Below the pieces are notes generated by a model. It saw nothing but the letters and a program-made list of their open reading frames with translations. It was not told the origin of the DNA and did no database searches. Below, in pieces: positions 23,461 through 36,639 of a stretch of DNA of 64,000 nucleotides (position 1 is the stretch's first letter; every line of letters begins with the position of its first letter). The DNA is from Gnetum montanum (lineage: Eukaryota > Streptophyta > Gnetopsida > Gnetales > Gnetaceae). Both the position numbers and the translations under genes were made by a program. Where the stretch lies: contig MNCI01011487.1 in the NCBI GenBank assembly GCA_015680685.1, positions 335,448 through 399,447 on the forward strand, written 5' to 3'.

Positions 23461-23630
23461 GTATTTAAATTCTTACTACAATATGTAATGTAGTAAATAA
23501 TTTAATTGATGAACCTCTTCTTTCTGTTGGATTGCTAAGTCAGTGGAATGCTCCAATAGATAACTGCAGTCAACCCTAGTGTCTAGAATTGCAATCTTCG
23601 AATGCCATAATCTGATATGATCCTTTGGGC
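23445..23630 (-). pseudogene. Inverted pararetrovirus fragment (segment before coat protein)
   Basis: On the minus strand this matches 39020-38840, the segment of the large virus copy between movement and coat protein, including SYLLEHSTDLAIQQKEEVHQLNYLLH. It is joined tail to tail with the plus-strand coat protein fragment. A short shared stretch (ATCT-TTTTTG) at the join suggests end joining through microhomology. Homology fades at about 23630. Confidence 0.75.
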
Positions 23631-24005
23631 GGCTTTTGATGTGATTTTGTTGATCTAAGCCATTGCATAAGTGCTCCAATGGCACCTTCTATTCTATCAG
23701 AGGCTATTTGAACTTTCTTCACATTTTTCTTCTTTCGTTCTCCACTAAGTTCCATGGCCCATGAATTTTTGAAATCCATGAAGTGAAACCACAACGCATA
23801 CAACACACAACACAAAAAATAAACTAGTAAATAGAATACAAAGGTGTACACACCCCAAGTTGCAGAAGAAAATATATGGTAATTAGTCTATCTGTAGCCT
23901 ACCCAGTTATGCTTTACTCTACTGCTACGCTACACTGAAGTCACCCATCTCGACCATAGCATTGTTGTTGGCTTGGCTATGAGCATTTGCATCTACATGG
24001 AGGAA
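23631..24005. other. Spacer between pararetrovirus fragment and satellite array
   Basis: No gene or repeat is recognised. The first recognisable array unit starts at about 24006. Confidence 0.4.
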
Positions 24006-27000
24006 AATTATTTTGGGCGTAGAAGAAGCAACAACATTGTCATTGTCGTTGTTGCTCCACTTCGCTTACTTTTCTCCCCCATAATTATAGTCTTCGCACT
24101 TTGCACAAATTACTCACCACATAAATATACAATTACACACACGGAACCTACGTAGAAGATGACATGAAAGACACTAGATTAATTGCCCACCACTCTACCA
24201 GACATGTCATATTGATTACCCACCACTCCATCGGATTGATTGCAGAAATGTCAAATTGATTACCTACCACTCCATCGAATTAACTGCCCATCACTTCATT
24301 GAATTGATTGCCCACCACTCTATTGGATTGATTGAAGAAATGTCAAATTGATTGCCCACCACTCTATCGAATTGATTGCCCAACACTTCATTGGATTGAT
24401 TGTAGAAACATCAGATTGATTGCCCACCACTTTGCCAGAAATGTTGGATTGATTGCCCACCACTCTAGCAGAAGCATTGAATTTCTTAAGAATCATAAAC
24501 ATCATTAATTTTCTATTAATTATAAATTATTTTATTTTATTTTTAAAGATTGCTAGATTTTCATAGAAATCATGTGTAGGAAATTGTCTGTTGAAGTGTA
24601 AAAATTTCTTAAGATAATCATTTTGGAATATCATCAAATTGAAGTAGAAGAAGTAGCAGCATGGTCATCGTCGTCGTTGCTCCCCTTCCCTTACTTTTCT
24701 TTCCCACAATTGTAGTCTTTGCACTTTGCATGAATTACTCACCACATAAATACACAATTACACACATGGAACCCACGTAGAACAAAACATGATAGAAATC
24801 AAATTGATTGCCCACCACTTTGCTAGAAACATCGAATTGATTGTCCACCACTCCATCAGATTGATTATAGAAATGTCGAATTGATTTCCCATCACTCCAT
24901 TGGATTAATTGCCCACGACTCCATCAAATTGATTGCCCACCACTCCATTGGATTGATTGAAAAGATGTTAGATTAATTTCCCACCACTATGCTAGAAATG
25001 TTGTATTAATTGCCCACCATTCCATCAGATTGATTGCAGAAACGTCAGATTGATTATCCACTAGTCTACCAGAAACGTTGAATTTCTTAAGAATTGTAAA
25101 CATCATTAATTGTTTATTAATTATAATTATTTTTTATTTATTTTTAAGAGTGCTAGATTTTCATAGAAATCATGTGTAGGACATTGTCCATTGAAGTTTG
25201 AAACTTTTTACAGATAATCATTTTGAAATATCATCAAATTGAAGTAGAAGAAGTAGTAGCGTGGTCGTCATTGTTGTTGATCCCCTTGCCTTGCTTTTCT
25301 CCCCCACAATTGTAGTCTTTGCACTTTGCATGAATTACTCACCACATAAATACACAATTACACACATGGAACTCACATAGAACATAGCATGAAAAACATC
25401 AAATTAATTGCTCACCACTCTACCAGAACATTGAATTGATTGCCCACCACTCCATTGGATTGATTGCAGACATGTTGGATTAATTGCCCACTGCTCTGTT
25501 AGATTGATTACAAAAACATCAAATTGATTACCCACCACTTCGTCAAATTGATTGCCCACCACTCCAGTAGATTGATTATAGAAATGTCACATTGATTACC
25601 CAACACTTTGCCAAAAACATTGGATTGATTGCCAACCACTTTATTGGATTGATTCTAGAAACATCAAACTGATTGCCCACCACTTTGCCAGAAATGTTAG
25701 ATTTCTTAAGAATCGTAAACATCATTAATTGTTTAGTAATTCTATATATTTATTTTATTTTATTTTTTAAGATTCCTGGATTTTCATAAAAATCATGTGG
25801 AGGATGTTGTCTATTGAAATGTAGAAACCTTTTTAGGATAATCATTTTGGAATATCATCAAATTGAGGTAGAAGAAGCAGTAGTGTGGTCGTCATCATCG
25901 TTGCTCCCCTTCCCTTTCTTTTCTCCCCCCACAATTGCAGTCTTTGCACTTTGCATGAATTACTAGCCACATAAATACACAATTACACATATAGAACCTG
26001 TGTAGAACACAACATGACAGATGTTGGAATGATTGTGCATCACTCTATGAAAAATGTTGGATTAATTTCCCACCACTCCATTTGATTGCAAAATGTTAAA
26101 TTGATTGCCCACCATTCCATCATATTACTTGCCCACCACTTCATTGAATTGATTGCAGAAATGTTGGATTGATTGCCAACTACTTTGTCTAATTGATTAC
26201 AAAAATGTCAGATTGATTGCCCATGAATCTATCGAATTGATTACCCACCACTCCATTAGATTGATTGTAGAAACATAAAATTGATTGTCCACCACTCCAC
26301 CAGAAACATTGGATTGATTGCCCACCACTCTGTCATATTGATTGCAGAAATTTCAGATTGATTACCCACTACTCTGCCAGAAATGTTAGATTTCTTAAGA
26401 ATTGTAAACATCGTTAATTGTTTATTAATTATAATTTTTATTTTATTTTTTAAGATTGCTGGATTTTCACAGAAATCATGTGTAGAACATTGTCCATTGA
26501 AGTGTGAAACTTTTTAAAGATAATCATTTTGGAATATTATCAAATTGAAGTAGAAAGAGCAGCAGCGTGGTTGTCGTCGTTGTTGCTCCCCTTCCCTTGC
26601 TTTTCTCCCCCACAATTGTAGTATTTGCACTTTGCATGAATACTTACCACATAAATACATAATTACACACATGAAACCTACGTAAAACACAACATGATAG
26701 ATGCCGGATTGATTTCCTAGCACTCTGCTAGAAACGTTAGATTGATTGCCCACCACTCCATCAGATTGACTGCAGAAACATCAAATTGGTTGCCCACCAT
26801 TCCGTCAGATTAATTGCCCACCACTTTGTTGGATTGATTGCAAAAATGTTGAATTGATTGTCCACCACTCTGTTGTTATGATCATAGAAATGTTGGATTA
26901 ATTATCCACCACTTCATTGAATTGATTGCCCATTGCTCTATTGGATTGATTTTGTAAACATCAGATTGTAGAAACATTAAATTGATTGTCCACCACTTTG

Positions 27001-30000
27001 CTAGAAGCATAAGATTTCTTAAGAATCATAAATTTTCCATTAAAGTGTGAAACTTTTTTTAAGATAATTGTTTTATAATATCATCAAATTAAAGTAGAAG
27101 ATGCAATAATGTGGTGGTCATCATCATTGCTCCCCTTCCCTTGCTTTTCTCCCCCACAATTGTAGTCTTCGCACTTTGCATGAATTACTCACCACATAAA
27201 TACACACTTACACACATGGAACCCTTGTAAAACACATCATGATAGACGTCAAATTGATTATTCATCATTCTGACAGAAACATCAGATTGATTGCCCATCA
27301 CTCCCTCAAATTGATTGTAGAAACATTAAACTGATTGCCCATCACTCCATTGGATTAATTGCAGAAACATCAAATTGATTATCCACCACTTTGTCGGATT
27401 GATTGCCCACCATTCTATCGGATTGATTGTAGAAATGTTAGATTAATTACCCACCACTCTACTAGAAACATTGGATTTATTGCCCACCACTCCATTAAAT
27501 TGATTGCCCACCACTTCGTTGAATTGATTGCAAAAACATCAGATTGATTGCCCACCACTTTGTCAGATTGATTGCCCACTACTTCGTTGGATTTTTAAAA
27601 ATTGTAAACATCGTTAATTGTTTATTAATTATAATGTTTTTTATTTTATTTTTTAAGATTGCTGGATTTTCACAAAAATCATGTGCAAGACATTATATTA
27701 TTGGTTGAAGTGAAACTTTTTAAAGACAATCATTTTGAAATATCATTAAATTGAAGTAGAAGAAGCAACAACATGGTCATCGTTGTCGTTGCTTTCCTTC
27801 CCTTGCTTTTATCCCCCATAATTGCAGTCTTCACACTTTGCATGAATTACTAACCACATAAATACACAATTATAGATAAGAAACTCGTGTATAACATAGC
27901 ATGATAGACGTTAGATTGATTATCCACCACTTTGTTAGAAACATCAAATTGATTGCCCAACACTGCATTGGATTGATTGTAGAAACATTGAATTGATTAC
28001 CCATCACTCCATCAGATTAATTGCCCATCATTACATCGGATTGATTGCATAAACGTCATATTGATTATTGACCACTTTGTCAGATTGATTACAGAAATGT
28101 CCAAATTGATTGTAGAAATGTCAGATTGATTATAGAAATGTCAGATAATTGTTTTGGAATATCATCAAATTGAAGTTGAAGAAGCAGTGTCGTCATTGTC
28201 GTCATTTCTCCCCTTCGCTTGCTTTTCTCCCCCACAATTGTAGTCTTCGCACTTTGCACGAATTACTCACCACATAAATACAGAATTACAAACATGGAAC
28301 TCACATAGAACATAACATGATAGACATCAAATTGATTGCCCACCACTCTGCCAGAAATGTTGGATTGATTGCAAAAATGTCGGATTGATTGCCCACCACT
28401 TTATCGAATTGATTACCCACCACCACTATGCTAGAAACATTGAATTGATTACCTACCACTCCATCACATTGATTGTAGAAACATCATATTGATTGCCCAC
28501 CACTTCGCTAGAAACATTAGATTTCTTAAGAATAATAAACATCATTAATTGTTTATTAATTATAAACTATTTTATTTTATTTTTTAATATTGCTGGATTT
28601 TCACAAAAATCATGTGAAAATGTTGTCCATTGAAGTGTGAAACTTTTTAAAGATAATTGTTTTGGAATATCATCAAATTAAAGTGGAAGAAGCAATAGTA
28701 TCATGGTCATTGTCATTGCTTCCCTTCCCTTGCGTTTCTTCCCCACAGTTGCAATCTTCGCACTTTGCACGAATTACTGATGACATAAATACACAATTAC
28801 ACACATGGAACCCATGTAGAACACACCATGATAGATGTTAGATTGATTGCCCACCACTTCATCAGATTGATTGCAGAAATGTTGAATTGATTGCCCACCA
28901 CTATGTTAGATTGATTGCAGAAATGTTAGATTGATTACTCACCACTTTATTGGATTGATTGTAGAAATGTTGGATTGATTGCCCATGACTTCGTTGGATT
29001 GATTGCAAAAATGTCAGATTGATTGCCCACCACTTTGTCAAAAATGTCAAATTGATTACCCATGACTCCATTGGATTGATTGTATAAATATCGGATTGAT
29101 TGTCTGCCACTCATCTAGAAACATCGGATTTCTTAAAAATCATAAACATCGTTGATTGTTTATTAATTATATATATTTTTTATTTTATTTTTTAAGATTG
29201 CTAGATTTTCATAGAAATTAGGTGGAGGACATTGTCCATTGAAGTGTGAAACTTTTCCAAGATAATAATTTTGGAATATCATCAAATTGAAGTAGAAGAA
29301 GTAGTAGTGTGGTTGTCATTATCATTGCTCCCCTTCCCTTGCTTTTCTCCTCCACAATTGCAGTCTTCGCATTTTGCATGAATTACTCATCACATAACTA
29401 CACAATTACACACATGGAACCCGCGTAGGACACAACATGATAGACGCTGGATTGATTACCCACCACTTTGCTAGAAATGTCAGATTGATTGCCCACCACT
29501 CTATCGAATTGATTACAGAAATGTCAGATTGATTACCCATCACTCTATCACATTAATTGCCCACCACTCTATTGGATTGATTGTAGAAATGGAAGATTGA
29601 TTGCCCACCACTCTATTGAATTAATTTCCCACCATTCTTTTGGATTGATTACAGAAACATTAGATTGATTGCCCACCAGTCTGCTAGAAACATTAGATTA
29701 ATTTCCCATCACTTCATTGGATTGATTGCAGAAATGTCAGATTCATTGCCCACCACTTTGCTAGAAATGTTGGATCTCTTAAGAATCGTAAACATCATTA
29801 ATTATTTATTAATTATAAATTTTTTTTAAAGATTGTTGGATTTTCATAGAAATCATGTGTAGGACATTGTTTATTGAAGTGTGAAACTCTTTTAATATAA
29901 TCATTTTAAATATCATAAAATTGAAGTAGAAGAAGCAGTAGTGTGGTCGTCATCGTCGTTGCTCCCCTTTCCTTGCTTTTCTCCCCCACAAATGTAGTCT

Positions 30001-32510
30001 TTGCACTTTGCATGAATTACTCACCACATAAATACACAATTACACACATGGAACCTATGTAGAACATAGCATGATAGACGCCGAATTAATTGGACACCAT
30101 TCTATTGGATTAATTGCAAAAATGTTAGATTGATTGCCCATCACTCTGTAGGATTAATTGCCCAGCACTTTATTAGATTAATTGTAGAAACGTCATATTG
30201 ATTGCCCACCACTTTATCAGATTAATTGCAGAAATGTCAAATAGATTCCTACCACTCTGTTGGATTGACTGCAAAAATGTTAGATTGATTGTCCACCACT
30301 CCACCAGAAATGTTAGATTGGTTGTCCACCACTCTATCAGATTGATTGCATAAACATCAGATTGATTGCCCATCACTCTGCCAGAAACTTCGGATTTCTT
30401 AAGAATCACAAACATCGTTAATTGTTTATTACTTATAAATTTTTTTATTTTTATTTTTAAAGATTACTATATTTTCATAGAAATCATGTGCACGACATTG
30501 TTAATTGAAGTGTGAAACATTTTGAAGATAATTATTTTAGAATATCATCAAATTGAAGTAGAAGAAGTAGTAGCATGGTCGTTATCGTCATTGCTTTGCT
30601 TCCCTTGCTTTTCTCCCCCACAATTGTAGTCTTCACATTTTGCACAAATTACTCACCACATAAATACACAATTGCACACACGAAACCTACCTGTAGTCTT
30701 CACATTTTGCACAAATTACTCACCACATAAATACACAATTGCACACACGAAACCTACCTAGAACATAGCATAATAGACGCTAGATTGATTGCCCACCACT
30801 CTGCGAGAAATGTCATATTAATTGCCCACCACTCCATTGCATTGATTGCAGAAATGTCAGATTGATTGTCCACTACTTCATCGGATTAATTGCCCACCAC
30901 TTTGTTAGATTGATTGCAGAAACATTGGATTGATTACCCACCATTCCATTGGATTGATTGCAGAAACATTAGATTGATTGCCCACCACTCTGTCGAATTA
31001 ATTGTAGAAATGTCAGATTGATTGCCTACCAGTCTACCAAAAATGTTAGATTTCTTAAGAATTGTAAACATCATTAATTGTTTGTTAATTATAGTTTTTT
31101 TATTTTATTTTTTAAGATTGCTGAACTTTCACAAAAATCATGTGTAGGACGTTGTTCGTTGAAGTCTGAAACTTTTTTCAAATAATCGTTTTGGAATATC
31201 ATGAAATTGAAGCAGAAGAAGCAGTAGCATGGTCATCATTGTCATTGTTCCCCTTCCTTTACTTTTCTCCCCCACAATTGTAGTCTTCACACTTTGCATG
31301 AATTACTCACCACATAAATACATAATTACACACACAAAACCTAAGTAGAACATAGCATGATAGACACTGGATTGATTGCCCACCACTCTATCGGATTGAT
31401 TATAGAAACACTATATTGATTGCCCACTACTCTGTCACATTGATTGCCAACCACTACGTTGGATTGATTTTAGAAACGTCAAATTGATTGCCCACACTTC
31501 GCCAGAAACATCGAATTGATTGCCCACACTTCACCAGAAACATTGAATTGATTGCCCACCACTTCATCGGATTGATTGCAGAAACATTAAATTGATTGTC
31601 CACCACTCTGCCAAAAATTCCAAATTTAGTAAGAATCATAAACATCATTAATTTTTTATTAATTATAAATTTTTTTTATTTTGTTTTTTAAAATTGTTGG
31701 ATTTTTATAGAAATCATGTGTAAGACATTGTCTGATGAAGTGTGAAACTTTTTAAAGATAATTGTTTTGGAATATCATCAAATTAACGTAAAGAAGCAAT
31801 AGTGTTGTCATTGTCGTCATTGCTCCCCTTCCCTTACTTTTCTTGCCCACAATTGTAGTCTTTGCACTTTGCACGAATTACTTACCACATAAATATGCAC
31901 TTGCACACATAGAACATATGTAGAACATAGCATGATAGACATTGGATTGATTGCCCACCACTTTGCCAGAAATGATGGATTCGTTGCCCACCACTCCATC
32001 AGATTAAGTGCCCACCACTCCATATGATTGATTGCAAAAATGTCAAATTGATTGCCCACCACTTGGTTAGATTAATTGCCAACCACTTCGTCAGATTGAT
32101 TCCCGAAACGTCAAATTGATTACCCACCACTTTGTTGGATTGATTGCAGAAATGTTGGATTGATTGCACACCACTCTGTTAGATTGATAGCCCATGACTA
32201 TGTTGGATTGATTGCAAAAATGTCAAATTGATTACCCAACAATCTACCAAAAATGTAGGATCAATTGCCCACCACTTTGTTAGATTTATTGTAGAAACAT
32301 CGGATTGATTACTCACCACTCTACCAAAAACATTGGATTTCTTAAGAATTGTAAACATTGTTAATTATTTATTAATTATAAATTTTTTATTTTATTTTTT
32401 AAGATTGTTGGATTTTCACAGAAATCATGTGTAGGATGTTGTTCATTGAAGTGTAAAACTTTTTAAAGATAATTTTTTTGGAATATCATCAAATTAAAGT
32501 AGAAAAAAAT
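24006..32510. repeat. Higher-order minisatellite array, about 14 units of 380-710 bp
   Basis: Each unit has a unique segment of about 250-300 bp followed by a run of short units. The unique segment contains TTCTTAAGAATCGTAAACATC, TTATTAATTATAA, TCATGTGTAGGACATTGTCC, AATATCATCAAATTGAAGTA, a GTCGTC run, TTTTCTCCCCCACAATTG and GAATTACTCACCACATAAA. The short units are built on ATTGATTGCCCACCACTC (24 bp type), on GATTGATTGCAGAAACGTC (20 bp type), and on a 33 bp fusion of both. The TTCTTAAGAAT marker recurs near 24483, 25084, 25701, 26392, 27017, 28525, 29130, 29776, 30397, 31051, 31626 and 32339, with damaged versions near 27590 and 28140. Unit length varies with the number of short units. Confidence 0.92.
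30625..30758. repeat. Exact 67 bp tandem duplication inside one array unit
   Basis: Bases 30625-30691 and 30692-30758 are identical, while neighbouring array units differ from one another at many positions. The duplicated piece covers the TGTAGTCTTCACATTTTGC to CGAAACCTACC part of the unit. Confidence 0.9.
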
Positions 32511-33485
32511 TATGGACATTGAAGGTAGTGTTATATTTCAGCTTTACATTGATGAATGGTATTGCAAAGGTGATAAAAAATCAAAATTATTTGTTGAAAA
32601 GAAAAATTAAAATTAAAGCAACATTGATAAATTGGAAATAGCCTTTGGTCAATCAAAATTGATAAATGATAAATTTGAAAAGCCCTCTCCCTAAGCAAAT
32701 TCCAAAAAAATGCCCTTGTAAAGAAAAAATTTATTTATTAAAAATAAATATTAAAACCCAAGTAAAAATATTAATTATAATGTTGAAGAAGCCTTCTTTT
32801 ACAACTTCAATTTAAAATTTTAATTTTGTTATTTAATTATTTTTATACTAAATCACCCATGACATTACAATATTTTACTTATTTAAATCTATTCATAAAA
32901 TATTGCTAGTGGGATCATTGATAGATGTTCAAAGACATGTCATCAAAGAGTGCATGCACTTATTCATGGATAAAAGCATTTAGAGGTCTATAATAATAAC
33001 CATTATAAAATGGTGTACACTTTCATAAGAATTTGACTTTTTCATGTGTAGGTCATGTTCATATAAAGCATACACTATTTCATAATGGTTTAGCTTTTCT
33101 ATGGGAAATGCAGTTTCTGTCCTATCTGTCATTAATATGTAGGTCCATAAGTAATAGAAACCTTGTGATAATTTTTCTAAATAGAGGTTAAGAAAAATGG
33201 ATAGTTTAAAACTAAAAATTGTAGTTAACAAAGCTCTCCAAAGAAGAATAGATGGCTAAGTACATTGAGACTCACACATTTTCCTTGCATCTTACAGATA
33301 ATCTTATGCTTCTTCCATTTATCTCATGCTTATATGGTTGATGCCCTCTACTTTACCCAAGTTGCTTTGCTTTATCTAGGTGTCATCAACAATTTAATAA
33401 TTACCATCAAATCGAGTCCTTGTCAGTGTTGAATGCTATGGCCTTTAACAAGCATGTGTCAAAGATCGTTGTCTCCTTTTGATTC
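32511..33485. other. AT-rich stretch without recognised genes
   Basis: No coding or repeat signature is supported. A minus-strand open stretch of 83 codons (32980-33231) has no recognisable domain. Confidence 0.4.
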
Positions 33486-34060
33486 TTAGTCTTTCATAGT
33501 CTATGTTGAAGTTGTTGAAAAGCTTCATCCCCTGTGAGGTCTGGTTTGAGAATAGTGAGGTTAAAAAGATAGGCCCATAACTTTGCAACCTCAGCAGCTA
33601 ACCATTGATTCTTGGTGGTGGCTACCTTTAGTTGGGCATTGGCAATGAGAAGTTCATCCTTTGTCTCAAGCAACTTTGACTGGGTAGTAGTGATTTCATC
33701 TAGAAGATTAATGATCTCTATAAGTAGTTGCCCAGCTTCCACCAGTCATTCCAACAGTTCTTTGTTTTGGACAATACTTAGCCAACCACTCATTCTTGTA
33801 GACATTTGGATGTCTCCCATTGTGGAAATATCTAGCACTACTATTGTAGGAGAATTCAAGGCTTTAACTATCTTGTTGATTACAAATTTAGTTGTTTTCT
33901 CCTACCCTTTGTGTTGCATAACTAAGACAGTCACCCCTTCACCCTCCAATTTGAAAGAGAAAGTTGCAACATTCCCCAAGATTTCTGGAAATGTTTATTT
34001 AGGGATGGACATTGTGACCTCTCTAGTACTTGGATTTAATGTCATGGACAACTAGTTCCT
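33486..34060 (-). pseudogene. Decayed reading frame with coiled coil, unidentified
   Basis: On the minus strand one frame can be followed from about 34050 to 33494 with three internal stops. It begins with a beta-rich looking segment (FPEILGNVATFSFKLEGEGV), passes KFVINKIVKALNSPTIVVLD and IQMSTRMSGWLSIVQNKELL, and ends in a coiled coil containing LDEITTTQSKLLETKDELLI. The stop before the coiled coil is TGA where CGA (Arg) is plausible. I do not recognise the protein. A 147-codon open stretch on the plus strand over the same bases lacks such structure and is probably incidental. Confidence 0.45.
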
Positions 34061-34099
34061 TTGTGATGAGAATAGTAGGATGATTTCTTGGTCTAGCCA

Positions 34100-34790
34100 A
34101 ATAATGGTCCTTATGACCTCATTAAGCCTTTTGTAGCTTCAAATGGTAAGTTGGAATTTCCTTAGATTTCAAAAGAAGCTTTGTACAAATTTGCCAACAT
34201 TTTTAATTGTTTGACAACTTTAGTTAAGTAGTCTCAAGAATTGTTAGATATTAAAGGAGTTGAAATACAACCCGTATTCCTTCTATTTTTTCACCAAGCA
34301 GGAAGTTAACAAATGGAAGAAAGATGGAAATCATTATGTTCATATTGGCCAACTTGATATCCTGGTAAGTCCCAAGTTTAACTATGATATTGGTACTGAG
34401 TTTTTGGTTACACTTTCAGATAGTAATATAATTGGTGATGGGTTGGATGAAGATCCAAATAGTATTTGGGAATTAGAAAAAATTTGTCAATTCAAAGATA
34501 TTCTAAATGCAGATGTTATTTGCTCCATCCAACCTAATTATGAGCTATCTCTGTATGATGAACATATTTCATCAGCTTTGCTATTATGTATAGAAAGTCA
34601 TGGTGTAAAATTTATGTCGGGTCCTTTTTATGATACAATTGGTTCCTCTGGTACCAATTACAACATAAATAGAACCCGAAAACTCATGTTCCCATCCATC
34701 ATATTCAAGTAGAGAAGAAAAGTACTATTAAGCATTCTAATTGGCAAATAATTGTTGATGGATTAGGAGAATATTGTTTAACAACAAGTG
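34100..34790 (+). pseudogene. Pararetrovirus movement protein fragment
   Basis: The 150-codon open stretch 34260-34709 matches the minus-strand virus copy at about 39840-39390. Blocks HYVHIGQLDILVSPKFNYDIG and IQPNYELSLYDEHISSALLL fit the core of 30K-type movement proteins of Caulimoviridae, which modify plasmodesmata for cell-to-cell movement. Upstream, homology starts at about 34100. To the right it abuts the end of the polyprotein that runs in the opposite direction. It is a fragment with no start of its own. Confidence 0.75.
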
Positions 34791-35789
34791 CTACTGTAGA
34801 TGGCATAACATTTTTGGCTCTAGGTGTGACCACTTTAAATTATTGATGATACAGTCAATTTGTCCAACCATGTTGAGAAAGAAGTCAATAGTTGAATACA
34901 TATGGGTGGTAGTACTACTAGATTCTTGCGAAAAGTAGAGATTGATATTGTGCACCAGGCGATGCATTATTCCATGGTACCTAGTGGCCAATGCAACCAA
35001 TCTTCATTGGTTGGTGGTTGTGAAGTAGATGAGTTTTCTGGCAATGCTTTGAGCATAAAACATTTTAATTCTTGGGTTAGAGCATTGGGAAGGGCATTTG
35101 CTTCTAAGGATATTTGTTCAATGTTGAACTCATATTGAGAAAGAAGAAATTGCCACTAAGAAAACCTTTAGAGTTTAGGAGAAACAATAATTTTCCGTTT
35201 AAATAATGTAGCCAAATTTGCAAAATTAGTGTGAAGAATGAATGGTCCTTCAATCATATAGGCATGGAATTTTTCTAATCCTTGGATGGTAGCCAAAATC
35301 TCCTTTTCAGCTAGCCAACAATTTAACTCATTCTTTGCGAAGACTCTAGAAGCATAAGAACAAATGGGTTTTGAACCTTGAGTACCAGTTGCTTTCAAAA
35401 GAATGGTAGCCCATGCTTCATAATTGGCATTTATATTGAGAATATATGGGCTTGTGAACATTGGCTCTAGTGGAGGCAGCTTTAGGCAAGTTTTTTTTAA
35501 CTGAATCACTTGCTTGGTTGCTTCAGGCATCCAGGAAAATGGTGAGCTATTCTTGCATCTTTTAATATGCAACGTTTGATTTGATAGGTGGTTAATATGC
35601 TTTGAAACATAATTAACAGATCCCAAAAATTTCATACATTGCTCTTTAGACTCAAGCATATTTGGAAATTGACTGATTTTATTCAAGACATGTGGCTGCA
35701 TATGAATCTTTCCATTTTGAATTATCATGCCAAGAAACTCAATTTTATTTTGCAAAATTTGAAATTTCTTTGGATCAACCAATAACCTA
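34790..35789 (-). pseudogene. Pararetrovirus RNase H and polyprotein C-terminus
   Basis: The stretch 35782-35168 is open for 204 codons and covers the RT thumb/connection and RNase H, with ICSYASRVFAKNELNCWLAE near 35350. The first RNase H Asp block is changed (INANYEA where D-A-S is typical). After two stops the frame continues with WQFLLSQYEFNIEQISLEAN, the usual end of caulimovirid RNase H, and a C-terminal tail to about 34790, where opposite-strand movement protein sequence begins. Confidence 0.8.
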
Positions 35790-36400
35790 ATTCCATGATT
35801 TTTTCATAATTTAGCAAATTGTAGGAGTTACTCATAATTATCAGAAATTGAATCAAAGAATATTACAAAATCATCAAGGTAATAAGTGAAGAATGACTTC
35901 ACCCTGTCGAAGATAGAATCCATGCAACATTGAAATTGAGTAGGAGCATTTTTCTAGTTGAATGGCATAATTAGCCATTCATATAAGCCTTTGGGGGTAC
36001 TAAAAGCTATCTTGTGGATATCAGCATCAACTATTTCTGATGATATCCTGACTTGTAGTCAAATTTACTAAACACCCTTTTTGCTACTATGCACTGGATT
36101 AGTTCTTCTTTGTTTGGAAGAAGCCACTTAATATCAATTGTTACTGCATTGAGAGGAATATAATTAATAACCGTATGTGCTTTACCTCGCTTAATCTTTG
36201 CATGATTTCTGACAATGAAATTGGCGCAAGCATAACTAGATTTTGATTGCTAGATTAATCCTTTATTCTCAAATTCTTCCACTTGACTATGCACCTTATC
36301 TTCATCAATATTTTTCATAGGAATTGCTTTACTTTGTACTAGAATTGGATGTAGTGTAGGAATATATGCTACCAGACTATCCTTGGACCAAAATTCCAAG
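35790..36400 (-). pseudogene. Pararetrovirus reverse transcriptase
   Basis: RT blocks are in order: a VEEFENKGLI-like segment near 36270, AHTVINYIPLNAVTIDIKW near 36160, RVFSKFDYKSGYHQ near 36060, and the catalytic box YLDD at 35870-35881, intact. FLGMIIQNGKIHMQPHVLNK near 35720 leads into RNase H. Stops and frameshifts, for example between 36040 and 35890, prevent expression of a full enzyme. Confidence 0.8.
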
Positions 36401-36639
36401 GGATGATCACAACAACATTCTTTTAATTTTGCAGTAACATCATCAATATCTCTTATATTGAGCTTTCCTTAAATTTCAATAATTTTTGCAAATTCTAATA
36501 TTTGGCTCTTCATGTTTCTTCCATTGTAGCATCCTTCATGATTCGACTCAGACTTGGATTGGGATTAAAGGCTTCAAGCTACATTTGGTGAGTCTGCTCA
36601 AACTGAGGCTTACTTAATTCTAGAGGGATTCTTGTCATA

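Noticed and set aside
24006-32510. CRISPR-like array
   Set aside because: Repeats are imperfect, units are contiguous without unique spacers, and the context is plant nuclear DNA.
32980-33231. 83-codon minus-strand frame
   Set aside because: No domain, low-complexity flanks and no relative in the window.
33612-34055. 147-codon plus-strand open frame
   Set aside because: It overlaps a minus-strand frame with clear coiled-coil structure and has no domain or composition of its own; likely antisense chance.
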